Origin: Capitulum mitella
Lineage: Eukaryota > Arthropoda > Thecostraca > Pollicipedomorpha > Pollicipedidae
Direction: 5' to 3'
DNA: 64,000 nucleotides
Assembly: GCA_030062745.1 (NCBI GenBank)
Contig: CP099840.1
Coordinates: 31,251,006 to 31,315,005, forward strand
Below the pieces are notes generated by a model, which worked only from the letters and a program-made list of their open reading frames with translations, searched no databases and had not been told where the DNA came from. Below, piece after piece: positions 35,457-46,756 of this stretch; the first letter of the stretch is position 1; the number at the start of each line of letters is the position of its first letter. A program made the translations under genes and the position numbers.

Positions 35457-36837
35457 ATGAACACGAAACTGGTGAGTAAGAAACTCCGCCTTCACTCACA
35501 GACGGGTGTCTCAACCGCGCCCGCGACATGTTTTGGTGGTGCGCGGTACCAGCGTTCAGTAGTCAAGCAAATTAACACTCTTGTTGGGAATATTACATAA
35601 ATCGTATTACATGAATGAATGAAATGGGAGGTGGAAGGTGGATACAAATATGCAGGGGAAAAATACTACGGAATTTACGGAGACTTCCAAAGATAGACTT
35701 TTCAGTCTGTCTTGAACCCTTTAAGTCGCTTAAATCATTATTAGTTATTACTTAATACTTTTCCCTCGATCCAGGGGAAGCTATTGGTTTCTGCAAGAGG
35801 TCTGGGCGTTCTGTAAAAACGGAGCTGGTAAAGTCTAGTCTGCAGCAAAGTTTAGCCTGTAAGGTAGTCCGTAAAGACGCCTCTGATCCGGAGACGTCAG
35901 ATGCCTCCCCGAGAGGCGGTGCCTCCGATATCAGGCCGCGCTCCTGTGTCCGGCCGGCGCCCTGTGACCGTGACCGGCTCCGTCCGCAGATGGTTCTGAG
36001 CGCCGTGCTGGCCGTGGCCGCGGCGTACCCGCGCTACGTGCTGGTGCCGCTGGACCAGGTGGAGATGGCGCCGCCCCGCGTTCGCGTGGCTCGTCAGGCG
36101 CCGCTGCCCGCCCTGGAAGGGGTCCCGGTTCCCGCCGCCTCCGACGACAGGTCTGTTGCCGACTTCCCCGCCCGAGCTGTATCCGGACATACCGCGGCCG
36201 CCGGACGAGCCCGCCCGCGGGGTCACTGATGCCTACTTGCTGCCGGAAAAGATGATGGAAAAGATGAGGACTGGGCTGCTTTTGATGCCCGCTAGTCGCA
36301 TCCTTCCAGTGTAACGTCTGCCTTGTAAAGTATGTCCCCGTTGCTGCCCAAATAGCGCCCGTTTCCCATAAACAGTTGTTCAGTTTAAACTCTCCAAATG
36401 TTCTCCGCAGCAACGCGTCAGATTTCAGCTGGAATGGTAGGTTTGAGCGACTTACGAGGTACTGTGCGTCTGTCGACAGATTCGTGCGTCAGACTGACGT
36501 GCTGTGCGTGTGTTGGCAGGTCCGTGCGTCAGATGGACGTGCTGTGCGTGTGTCGGCAGGTCTGTGCGCCAGACTGACGTGCTGTGCGTGTGTCGGCAGG
36601 CCCGTGCGTCAGACTGACGAGCTGTGCGTGTGTCGGCAGGCCCGTGCGTCAGACTGACGTACTATGCGTGTGTCGGCAGGCCCGTGCGTCAGACTGACGT
36701 GCTATGCGTGTGTCGGCAGGTTCGTGCGTCAGTCGGAGTCCGGGTACGGCCCGGCCCAGGTCGACTACGGTGCGTACACGGGCGGTAAGGGCGCGTTCGG
36801 CTGGTACGCCGACTACCCAGTCGGCGGCCGCCGGTAG
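35457..36837 (+). CDS. Small secreted Gly/Tyr-rich peptide (cuticle- or neuropeptide-like)
   Basis: Three exons: 35457-35471 (MNTKL), 35990-36150 and 36720-36837, total 97 residues. Donors are GTGAGT and GTCTGT; acceptors are CGTCCGCAG and TGTCGGCAG. Phases (0, then 2) agree. The N-terminus (MNTKLMVLSAVLAVAAA) is a signal peptide, probably cut before YPRYV. A five-codon first exon followed by an intron inside the signal peptide is a common layout for arthropod cuticle proteins. The mature chain has a Pro/Val-rich part, basic sites (RVRVARQ, DRFVRQ) and a Gly/Tyr tail (GGKGAFGWYADYPVGGRR). The terminal GGRR could be a processing and amidation signal, so a neuropeptide-like precursor is the alternative to a cuticle protein. 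I recognise no exact family. The intron before exon 3 carries an array of acceptor copies. Confidence 0.75.
36461..36731 (+). repeat. 40-bp minisatellite made of copies of a splice acceptor
   Basis: About six and a half units containing GTGTCGGCAGGCCCGTGCGT, ending at the true acceptor of exon 36720-36837 (GTGTCGGCAG|GTTCGTGCGTCAG). Each unit carries the CGGCAG acceptor and the first dozen exon bases; after CGTCAG the units continue ACTGACGTGCT where the exon continues TCGGAGTC. Confidence 0.9.
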
Positions 36838-37783
36838 AGGCAGCTGGCCAGTCTGACGTCACTTCACCGCAAGACCTCCGGCGTCGTCGGGCTGCCCGAA
36901 CAGCGGACTAACAACAGTCGGAACAGGAGCGGCGGACGCCGTACCTACAATGTCTTTCAGCCGAGCGCGTTGTTGCCTTGTTAATATAACTGCCGCTAGT
37001 GCCCCCAGAATCCAGTAGGGCAAGGTCCAGAACAATAGATCGTTCATGAGTAGTTTTTAGTTCGTTAGCTCAAAATTAAGCCGATTCCAACTGGCTAGGG
37101 AACTGATTGGACCCGCCCTCGTACGGATACTTGTTTAGCTTGGCGTCATGGGCTGACCGTTGTTTCACCAAGAGTTGTAATGTCTCCGTTGATCAATATA
37201 TATATATTGCCCATCGCGCAAGTCACAGAATTTCCGGACAGCGACTTCACTAGATTCGATCTGTGAACGCGAATTCCCGCCCTTGTCTGGGCATCATGGC
37301 GGAGAAAAAATGCTTGTCAAAACAGGGTTTACTGATTACTACAATGCCGCCAAAAAGCTACCACTTTCGGAACAGTTCTGGCTGTCTTCGCTTGCAAGAC
37401 GCATCGCTCATACCTGACGCAGTTCCTTACTGCGTTGCCTGCAACCAATAACCGACTACACTTCGGCCAATCCCAAACAACACGTTTATTAAACGTTTAT
37501 TCACACGTTCATGGAGCATATAATACAGCGTTTTCGATTCCATGCGGTTCGATTGAAGATCGCGGGGAACTACAGGTCGGCGGCGGACTGGTGCGGATCA
37601 CCGCAGTCAAAACTCCCTAAAATGTTCACAAAGAGCAGCGAGCCTCACTTCGCTTCTTGGATCACCCGGACGGTCGCCGGCACGTTCCTCCGACCCGGAG
37701 CCGGAGCGCACGAGCAACTCGCCGACCCGCGGACGCCGGACCACTAGCTAGCTAAAAGGAAAGAGCAAGAGATCCACTGGACA
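36838..37783. other. Convergent intergenic region
   Basis: Lies between the 3' ends of the secreted-peptide gene (+) and cyclin B (-). A 62-codon minus-strand frame with a hydrophobic N-terminus (36859-37047) has no supporting context. No other gene seen. Further TTTATT motifs at 37485 and 37495 could be alternative cyclin B polyadenylation signals. Confidence 0.4.
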
Positions 37784-37789
37784 TTTATT
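37784..37789 (-). terminator. Likely cyclin B polyadenylation signal
   Basis: AATAAA on the minus strand, about 400 bp past the cyclin B stop codon; the first such hexamer I see downstream. Confidence 0.5.
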
Positions 37790-38188
37790 CATCACCGGCG
37801 AGCATGTGGCGCCACACCGCCGCAGCGGCGTAAAACAAACTACTCGCGCGCATCATCACCCGGCGAACAAAAGATTAGAGGCGTCAGCACACAGCGACAA
37901 CAGGGGACAGCAGCACGTAAGGGGCGGAGACCGGACAGAACGGACGGCGACATCGACAATCTAAAATCGGGACGGCAGCGCCCGCTCGCAGAGTATTTCA
38001 AACAATCTCTAAAAGTAGTGATAATCTCCTAAAGTCCTCAAAGGTAGCAATGCTTCCGAACCCTGCTGCACACAAAACACGGCCAAAAAATCCAAACTAG
38101 TCAATCGCCAACGTTCGAACGGCTGCGGCCCCGCGGCGCTGACGGCGGCTGAGCTGGGCGCGGCGGCTGTCCCGGCCCGCTCGGCGGC

Positions 38189-41100
38189 TCAGAGCGGCGC
38201 CTCGGCCGCCAGCTCGGTGATCACCGGCCCGGACAGCTCCGGCAGCACGCTGATGCACATGAACTTCTTGGTGGCGTACTTCCGCGCCACGGCCTGCGAA
38301 CGTCACATGCTCAGACCGAGCCACTGGTCGGGGAAAATAGGCGTCAACAACCCTTCCCGCCCAATAGCGCCCGGAATAGGGTCTTTTCGGACCGTCTCCT
38401 TGAAATGGACGGCGATTTCCTGCCACCAGCGTCAGTGAAAGCGAACGGGAAAACAAATGATCCGGCCGCACTAGTGTACAATTAGTGTAACGGTCACGGC
38501 AGTCCAATCAGTGCCCAAAAACGCAGTGTATTACATTTCAGGCTTAACGACTTACCAAATCGGACCTACGCACCGCCACATTAAAAAGACAGAAGCCCGA
38601 AAGAAAGACGAAAATCGCAAGAAACCAGCTCTCACAACACGTTATGCCGGCGATCCGCAGCCACCTTGCACGGACACGTGCAAAGTGGCTGGTTAGGTTA
38701 GGTTAGGTTAGGTTAGGTTAGGTCACCACGCGGGAGGTCACCTGAACAGGCATCACACACAGCCGGACTCCGCGGGTCCGCACAGCGCCCTCCTTACCAC
38801 GCGCTTGGCACGGGAGTCGGTCAACTTGTCGTTGGCCTTGAGCACCAGGTCGGCCAGGCGGCACATGATTGGCTTCAGCCGGTTCTCCTCGTAGTAAGAG
38901 TAGTAGGTGAGCGTGTCCGTCCAGCCCTCGGTCTCGTCATCCCGTAGCACCCTGGCCACAACAGGCGACACAATCGCGTCACGTGACCATGAAGGAAACA
39001 GCTCCGGCTTGGCCCAACATGAATGCCATGTGAAAGGAGTCCCGAATAAGATACCGAACAACACCAAGGATATTCAACCAAATCACCGGTACTGTGATAC
39101 TCTGGTTTTTTCCGGCAAATTTGACAGAAGGCATCCAGTTTTATCAAACAGAAGAGTCACAGCTTAATTCCCAACCATTCAGACGTATATAATACGGAGC
39201 CATAAAAGATGACTAGCGCAAGTTTTCGTCACACTGGCAAAGCACACCAACTCCCGCAAGACGCACCACTTGTCAGACAAAGAATACCAGTGCCACCCTC
39301 CCCGAACTTTCATGCAATGTTTCCAGCTGACGGAAATAGAACAGGAATTCCGTTTTGTACTTAGCTTGCAGACCAAGTGAATCTGTATTTAGAATGTATG
39401 CAGAAAGTGAATTCACATTAAGCTTGAAGACAGAGTGAATCCAACCGTACAACAGACAATACTCCGGAGAAATCCTACTGCCGCGCAGACACGCCGGCGC
39501 CGTCTGGACCGACCCGTGCACGCACTTGAGCGAGAGGCAGAGAGCGGCGGCGGCCAGCTGCGAGACCAGGCAGTGGGCCAGACCGTACTCCTGCAGGCTG
39601 AGCTCCATCAGGTACTTGGCCAGCGTGTGCTGCCGATTGTCGACGCAGCCGGCCTTGCTATTGCGGCGCAGGAAGTGCAGCGGCAGCGGCCGGCCCAGGT
39701 CGAACCGCAGCGCAGTGAGGATCCGGCGCTCCATCGCGCGCATCTGCTCCGTGTCGAACGACTTGTCGGCGATCACCACGAAGTCGTTCACCTCCGGGGC
39801 GTAAATCTCCTCGTACTTGCTGGCGATCCACATGCACGTCACGCCCACCATCTGCAGCTGGTTGGGCGTGATGGACGAGTCCACCTGAGAATAAGACGGG
39901 TCAGGCGCGCATCGGTGGTCGAAAAAAAACGACAAACTACTTCCTAGACAATGCGAGATAACAGCGAAAGCGCAATTCGCAATCGTCAGAAGCGGATCCA
40001 TATTTCCGAACGTCAGAATACGTTCCGAGTGAATGGCGAAATGACCAACGCGCGACAAATGCGATCGCCTTAACCCTATTCCCGGAGGGCTACACGGTAT
40101 GGTCGATTCCCGGGAGGGGAGGGGGGGGGGCGGATTCGGCCCCCCCCTGAGATCTGGAGAACTACACATCCGATTTCATCGCAACAAACAACAATCGATT
40201 TGCCATGACGTGAACTACATTTTTATAAGAAATTTTCAAAATTTTGAAATTTGTGGATACAGGGGGGCAAAAATGTCAAAATGGGGGTACTTTTGGACTT
40301 CGTATAACTCCGTTGTTTATCGACCGATTTCGATGAAACTGGCATGAATCGAGAGATTATGAATAGGGGTTCTACCATGGATCCACAAATCTGAAATTTT
40401 GAGAAAATTCATGGGCGTTCACAGGGTTTCAAAAATAGGAGGATTAGTTTTCTAACAACTGGATGAACAAAAGAGGCAAACACCCTTTTTTGGCTTCTGC
40501 TAGTCATGTTATACTAAAGAAGTACAAATCGCATTACAATGTTTAAATAATGTTAGCATAGGCGGTGCCAGGGACATGAAAAAGGGGAGCTGTCATGGTC
40601 ACACGTTTCTCAGATCAACTTGTGACCTTTGACCTTAAATGACCTCCAGTGACCTTGGGGTCATTTGGAATGATCTCGTGTGCATTTAATATTATCTGTA
40701 AACGTTTGCAATGATTTGAATTCACTTCATTTAAAAAATTCATGTTATGGCTATTGCGATATAGGGTACGCGCACTGAACATTTCAGGTCATAGCTCCGT
40801 GACCTGACCTGATATCAAGCTGAAACTTGGTATACAAGTAGAGGGCATAATTCTACGACACATATATTCCGGGTTTGGCATTTGAAAAAACGGCGCCGAA
40901 ATTATTGCAAAAAAAACAAATTTTGACTTTTGACCTTGACCTGACCTTGTAAAGTGACCTCAGATGAACAAAATTGTATCTGCACATTGCCCAACTATCT
41001 AGCTATATATCTATGTAAAGTTTTAAGTTCTATCTTAAAAACTCTGTTTTTGGCAGACATTTTCCTTTTACCCTCAACATGGCCAAAAATGGCCTGAGGT

Positions 41101-44100
41101 GCCTCCCAAAAACGTTTCCTGGCCTCGCCCCTGAGCAAAACAGATTTTTGAAATTTTGTCACAGCGCGTAGAAAGAATAGCTAGGAAAACTGACCAAGTT
41201 TCGTGAAATTGCGTTAAAAAACCTGGAATTGGCAAGCAAAAAACCCAAGGGGGGGCGGACTCAGCCCCCCTGCTAGGAATAGGGTTAAACCGGAGACATT
41301 ATTTCATTCGCACCCAATCTGCTCTAGCTGTTGCGACGATCATCTCTGCAAACACTGAAAATGTAAAGCTGAGAAGCCACGATCCTCCGTTCCACACACA
41401 CACACAAAAGATCGGCACTAGCGGCGCATACCTGTAGAAATCTGTCGATGATGGCCACCGTGAGGAAAAGCGTCTCGTGTAGGAGCTTGAATTTTAGGTG
41501 AACTTGGACGAGCCAATCTATCAAGATCTCTCGCATCTTTCCCGTGATTTGGCTATTCATCAAGTGATTTTCTGCGACACGAAACTTATCCTGCAAACAG
41601 TTTGGATCAATGACGCTAAGTAACAAGGGCTCAGTGACGACAAATCATTCAAACGGTGCCGTTCTGAAACACGCCAACTGGACTAGACAAACTATAAGGG
41701 CGTTTCAGCTGGCACTGGGTTCCAGCTGTCACGATGCCGAAAAGCAAACGAGAAATAACACTCCGTCTAGGACGAATGGGTCATGAAAAAATGGCAACTC
41801 GATACAGCTTTGAAACGTAACACGGGCTGTACGTCGACGAGACGCGACATACCGCATGCGATTCATAGACTTCAAACGAAAGACTGGGAAATGCAACGAC
41901 CGCAGCCGCAGTACAACTATTACTACTTCTGCTACTAATAATAATAATAAGCAACGACGGCAATAATTGCCAGTCAGTACCTCGAGAAAACGCATGTAAA
42001 GATAGATATCCTTAATGTACTCTGACACCAGCTGAGGATTATCTGCATCTTCAGCGTCGATGTCATCGACCTGCAGCATTTTGCTCGAGTACGCATTCAG
42101 CTTTTCGTTTTCCTCCGCCGCAGAGAAGGGCTTAGAAGGCTCCGGCTTGCTTGCAGCTTCCGAAGCTTGCCTAGGCGAAAAAAAAACTTCCAAATGAACA
42201 CATTCAGTGCATTCCTTTCCGTCGATGAAGAAATTTCAAGACAGAGCACACCTAAAAATGTCACTGATCTGAATGTCATTTACATTCAATCACTGGCCAT
42301 TCACGCACTTTAACATGCTCGCGACTGAGCAAGCAGATCATGGTTTCGCCGGTACGTTGCCAACGAGACGCGCAAGATCTTTATAGTGAAAACATCTACA
42401 TGAAGGAACGAACCTGATGGAGCTGGTGGCCTTCGACCTAACCAGCGGCTTTCGGGCCTCTGCTGTGATGGTGCCTTTCTTCTGGACATTGCTCACAGAA
42501 AGTCCTTTGACCCGGTTGCCAATTTCGCCAAGAACTGCCTCTCTGTGTTCCAGACGCGCTCCTGGTGGGAATACCCTTCCCGGGCAGCAGCTGATTCTCA
42601 TTCTTGATGGCCTGTAAAACAGCCTCAGCATTACTGTGGATCCTGAGTGGATATGGGCCATCAGGTAAGTAATGATAAGATTTGAATCACACATCTGAAG
42701 CTGAATCTGGTGTTCTGCACATCTGGATGGTGTGGATTCCAGTGTTTCCAGTGTGGTCTCCCTCAGCTGTGCAAAGCAGAGCAGCCCAAATGCATTTCAA
42801 CCCTGCATTTGGCATGCATGTTTTGCTAAGGCAGTGCTTGAATCCAAGGCTGTATTGGTCAAACTTTGCTGCACAGACTGTGTAAATCATACATGACTAC
42901 ATTTTTGAGCAGCAGTTGATTTAGTGGCAACAGCAACACAATGTGGTAGTTAACATGATTGTCTCTTTTGGGACTGCCAACTGACCTGGAGGCCAAAATA
43001 AGAGGACCAAAATGTTTTGGATCATGGTTGCCAGAGACCATACTGACAACCCTAACAAAGAAATCAGTCATGGTATAATGTTGTGGTATAATGCAATGTT
43101 GTGCACTCCTCATGACCAAAACAATTGAATGCATCATCAAATATGGAATGACTATACTCCATACCTGAATTCCGCTAACCTGAAGCTTTTCACGGTGTAG
43201 TCAAAAATAAAATCACTCAACTTTGGGAATGCTCGTGGTTTATTTTTGCTCCTTAACTTTTCAATGGCAAATCTGTTGGTACCTTTTACTGTCTTGCATT
43301 GAATTTTGACAGAATGAGTGCATCACAAATGAAACTTAAAATCCTTGTGTTTCACCATACTTATGCTCAATTCTGTCAGAATCAGTATAATCAGAAATAA
43401 TTCTGTTCTGGTCAGTCATGATCAAGAATGACTAATGGTGAGTGCCAGATTCAGAGTCACTGTTGAATCACACAGCTTTGTATGGAATGAAACTGGCATT
43501 GATCCCAATGTCTCAATCCAATCCAGTGGATCTCAGTGGAATCATTTCCAGAATCAACTCATTTAATTTTGAGTCAGAATCAGGATCAGATCATTTTTGG
43601 AAACATCACATTGTGATAGAACCAGAACTGACTCAGTAAGTCAGATTTGGGACTTATTCCTCTCAGAGTAATATTGAGCACAAGTCAGTCTTGCACACCA
43701 TTCCAATGAATGTAGACAACACTAAAGCTACCTTGTGGAACAAATGTACTGCATAAAAATCAGCCATGGATTCAGCTGTAAGCATTGTGCTGTGCACACA
43801 GAACTAAGCCAAAATGGCAGAATGGGAAGGCAAATGCCTGGATGCTTTTGCCATTGCCACAGAAATAATGGATGTCTTCATTATGACTGAACTCCCTGGG
43901 GGAAATGTTTTCCATTTCATGGTTCCAGCTACAAAGTAACCAATTAAACACACCAAATTTTTGCTGCAACTAAGACAATTAAGTGCAAACAACCGCATGA
44001 TTATATCTGCATACAGATGTCTTTACAAGAATTAAAAAGGGATATTCTTATCCATTCACCAGCTCTAACCAATGCCATCCATAAACACAAACAAAATTAT

Positions 44101-44231
44101 GGGATACCAAACATTATACCAAGTTCCTGCGCCGCGCATGTACAAACCAGGAAGAACTAGATTAATAATGCACGTTTAAATGAGTTACTTACATTGTTTC
44201 CTAACGTGGTTGATCGCAAAGCGTGAGACAT
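38189..44231 (-). CDS. CycB: G2/mitotic-specific cyclin B (one-base frameshift in exon 2)
   Basis: Cyclin B binds and activates CDK1 to drive mitotic entry and is destroyed through its D-box at anaphase. Minus-strand coding exons: 44231-44193 ([13 protein letters not shown]), 42611-42414, 42170-41981, 41590-41432, 39884-39514, 38951-38798, 38293-38189; about 404 residues if exon 2 is read with the frame corrected. The cyclin box shows [35 protein letters not shown] and [19 protein letters not shown]. The second fold has [16 protein letters not shown] and [12 protein letters not shown]. The C-terminus is [16 protein letters not shown]. Exon 2 is entered in phase 0 and must leave in phase 2, yet is 198 bp long; one extra G near 42538-42542 breaks the frame exactly at the D-box. 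The donor of exon 39884-39514 (GG|GTCGGT) is weak. A 1.2-kb transposon sits in the intron after exon 4. Confidence 0.9.
38691..38723 (+). repeat. Interstitial TTAGG telomere-type repeat
   Basis: Six uninterrupted copies of GGTTA followed by GGT, in the last intron of cyclin B. TTAGG is the usual arthropod telomere repeat. Confidence 0.9.
40074..41284. mobile_element. TTAA-flanked non-autonomous DNA transposon, copy B
   Basis: 1,211 bp, bordered by TTAA at 40070-40073 and 41285-41288, with inverted termini CCCTATTCC and GGAATAGGG. It is homologous to copy A (601-1913) along its length and lies in the cyclin B intron between exons 41590-41432 and 39884-39514. It carries TGACCT clusters at 40623-40660 and 40930-40950. 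No transposase frame. The intact target duplication suggests a fairly recent insertion. Confidence 0.85.
42538..42542 (-). other. Frameshift site in cyclin B exon 2
   Basis: On the minus strand the upstream frame reads ...SASGTQR and the downstream frame reads [15 protein letters not shown]; between them GAGAGG has one base too many. Removing one G would join them as a canonical D-box R-A-V-L-G-E-I-G-N. As written, the frame that includes VLGEIGN has its arginine one residue too far away ([10 protein letters not shown]). Confidence 0.8.
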
Positions 44232-44410
44232 ATTCGGTTGCTCGGGTAAAATCGTCTTCAGTTGTCGTTAAGTCTCAAAACGTTCACTTCTCACAGACCA
44301 GAAAACGTCGCGTTCTCGTCGAAAACGAGTGGGCTCCAATCTCAGTTCCACTCTTTTTGGCAAAAATTAAAATCTCACGAGGACAGCGCACGGGCAGTCC
44401 ATCCACGATT

Positions 44411-44457
44411 GTTGGCGTTTTGAATTTAAATGTCCCGCTACTAACGCTTCCGATTGG
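44411..44457 (-). promoter_or_regulatory. Cyclin B promoter: CCAAT box, CHR-like and E2F-like sites
   Basis: About 190-225 bp upstream of the cyclin B start codon. On the plus strand, ATTGG (44453-44457) is a CCAAT box on the gene's strand. About 25-30 bp nearer the gene are TTTGAA (44419-44424) and TTTAAA (44425-44430), both forms of the cell-cycle homology region, next to TTGGCG (from 44412), an E2F-like core. The CCAAT plus CHR arrangement is well known in G2/M genes such as vertebrate cyclin B; function here is inference. Confidence 0.55.
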
Positions 44458-45635
44458 TCAGTGAAAACGTACACCAGGCCAGCCAAAAAATAAAACAGTC
44501 AGAACACAACATTTTATTTAAAATGTTTGTATTAATTTGCAGTAGCTTTGCGCTAAATCTATAACAAAGTACATTAAAGGCAAATATTGTTTTTCCTAGA
44601 AAATTATTGCCACTCTTCTAACATGGCGACTATTTTCTACATTCACGGCGCAGTATTGGATATGACTCACTTTGCACGTTGTTTTGGCTTAGTTACCTAC
44701 TAGTTGGCATAGTTGAGATTGTGTTAAGTTTTGGAAAGTCGTGCAACTAATCTCAAGTCTGAACCTGAGTTTTGGGAATTCAACAGATAAATGTAAGACG
44801 CTTCAAGCTGTCATGCTATGAAACTTGAGATTGGCAATGGTTATCCCCTATTACCGTAAATTTCTTTGCCCTGTTAGAGGAAGTTGTTATATTGTTTGCC
44901 AACATTTGGTATTATCTCGTTTTTTTACTCTTGTTGGGCTGTTCGATAGGTGTATGCTAGAGGCAGTTCACACATCAAAACCCATTGTATGTTTACTGTG
45001 CTCTTTTTGTATGGGAGCTTTATGAAAAGTAGCAGTTGTTGGGTGATTGAATAATAAGACCACTTTAAGGAAGATGCAGTTTTATGTACATGAATGTTCT
45101 AATATTGACTAAAATTGCATCTTGTATATGCCCTCTGGAAATTCCATGTTTTCCACACAGTCCTTTTATTCTCGTGTTTATGTATGCTGTAAGCAGTGAT
45201 GGAACAAGCATTCCAAGCAGATATTTTTAACCATTGTTTATGATCTTAGGGGTGTTGACTGCTAAGCAATAAGCTGCCCTGGGTCTACAGTAAGATTCAG
45301 CCCGAGCGCTTACTTCCAGGGAAAATAATCGTAGTAGTGGTTGCATGGCGTTTCAAATGCAATATTGATAAGTATTACTTACGATTTCAGCCGGAAAAAC
45401 CTGAAACACACATTATTCCCCCGAAACAGATTGCGTCATCACTGGTACGCTAACCGCCAGACGCTCGCGTAGGGATTTTTGACGTTTCTGTGTTAAATAG
45501 TTTGTTTACGTGGGATCTCGACGCTGATTGGTCGTCGGTCGGACTCAAGGTTCAATCAAGAGTAATAAAAAAGTTTTGGGGTAATAACTAATGCGATATA
45601 AATTATCTTTAAAATAAAAAGTTAACCGTTGTAAA

Positions 45636-45654
45636 AATAATAATAGTAATAATA

Positions 45655-45689
<35 letters not shown>

Positions 45690-45702
45690 CAATAATAATA
45701 AA
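45636..45702. repeat. (AAT)n microsatellite
   Basis: Nearly pure AAT/ATA triplets with a few AGT interruptions. Confidence 0.95.
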
Positions 45703-45869
45703 AAAGTAAAAGTATTACAAAGATGGCAAAGTGTAGTTCCAATTTGAAAAATACAAAAAAAACAAAAAGCAGTGAAATATAATATCTGAAAAAAAATCAC
45801 GGAACAAAACTGGAAAATATTAGGAAGTGAAATAAAACAATAAATGAAAATTTACCCTAGCCTAACATA

Positions 45870-46185
45870 GTAACCAAACCTAACCTAACCTAACCTAACC
45901 TGACCTAGCCTAGCCTGGCCTGGCCTAACCTAGCCTAACCTAACCTAACCTAACCTAACCTAACCTAACCTAACCAAACCTAACCTAACCTAACGTAGCC
46001 CAGCACAAAAAATCACGGAACAAAACTGGAAAATATTAGGATGTGAAATAAAACAATAAATAAAAATTTACCCTAGCCTAACATAGTAACCTAACCTAAC
46101 CTAACCTAACCTAACCTAGCCTAACCTAACCTAACCTAACCTAATCTGATCTAACCTAGCCCGGCACAACCCAACCTAGCAACCT
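45870..46185. repeat. Interstitial TAACC (telomere-type) repeat tracts in a duplicated block
   Basis: Two tracts of CCTAA repeats with CCTAG/CCTGG variants. Each is preceded by the same unique sequence containing AATCACGGAACAAAACTGG, at 45795 and 46011, so a 216-bp unit (unique part plus telomere-type tract) has been tandemly duplicated. Orientation is opposite to the tract at 38691. Confidence 0.9.
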
Positions 46186-46756
46186 AATCTAACGAGTATT
46201 AAATGTCATAATGTAGTAATACTGATATCAGACATCCCAACAATTATCTAATACAATAATATAATGGCGTAATAATTCAGCAGTTCCTCCAAGTTCAGTT
46301 TGTGGCAACAGAATAGAATTTTCCTATATATGACGTCATTAATCGCTTGAAGATGCATGCAGGGTCTACACGTCCTTGATGTCAATAACCGTAACCTTGG
46401 CGGCACTACATTTTCCGCCGCAGAATAATGTTGTTCTCCGCCAGTCGACTGCAGCACGGTATTACTGTGTGGTACGTTATCGTTACGATTTTGTCGTTAG
46501 TGTTTAAAAAATCAAGTAGTGGAAAGTACGGTTAGAAACAGGATGATACATTCTTTACATTGGTGGCAGTTATACAAAGGGTTGTTTGCGATTTCGTTGG
46601 GCAGAAACTGACCTTTAGCCCTGCCCTGTAATATGCATGATAAGCATATGTTGATGTGTGCAGCTTTAAATTTTGAAGTATGTTTTAGAGAACTACTTGC
46701 TTTTTGGTTTCAGTTGATGCATTTTGCTTGACAAACAGATGTTTGTCAGCCCTCTT

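Larger units (their letters stand above)
44458..46756. other. Intergenic region upstream of cyclin B, no gene recognised
   Basis: Contains an (AAT)n microsatellite and TTAGG-type tracts, listed separately. A second CCAAT-type site (ATTGG near 45530) in CG-containing sequence could belong to the CWC15 promoter, whose 5' untranslated exon must lie upstream of 50040. ATGGCGAC at 44621, preceded by CTAAC, resembles an initiator of the YY1 type. Confidence 0.35.

Noticed and set aside
36859-37047. 62-codon minus-strand frame starting MNDLLFWTLPYWILG with a hydrophobic N-terminus
   Set aside because: Could be a small membrane peptide, but start context is weak, it lies between converging 3' ends and has no recognisable homologue.
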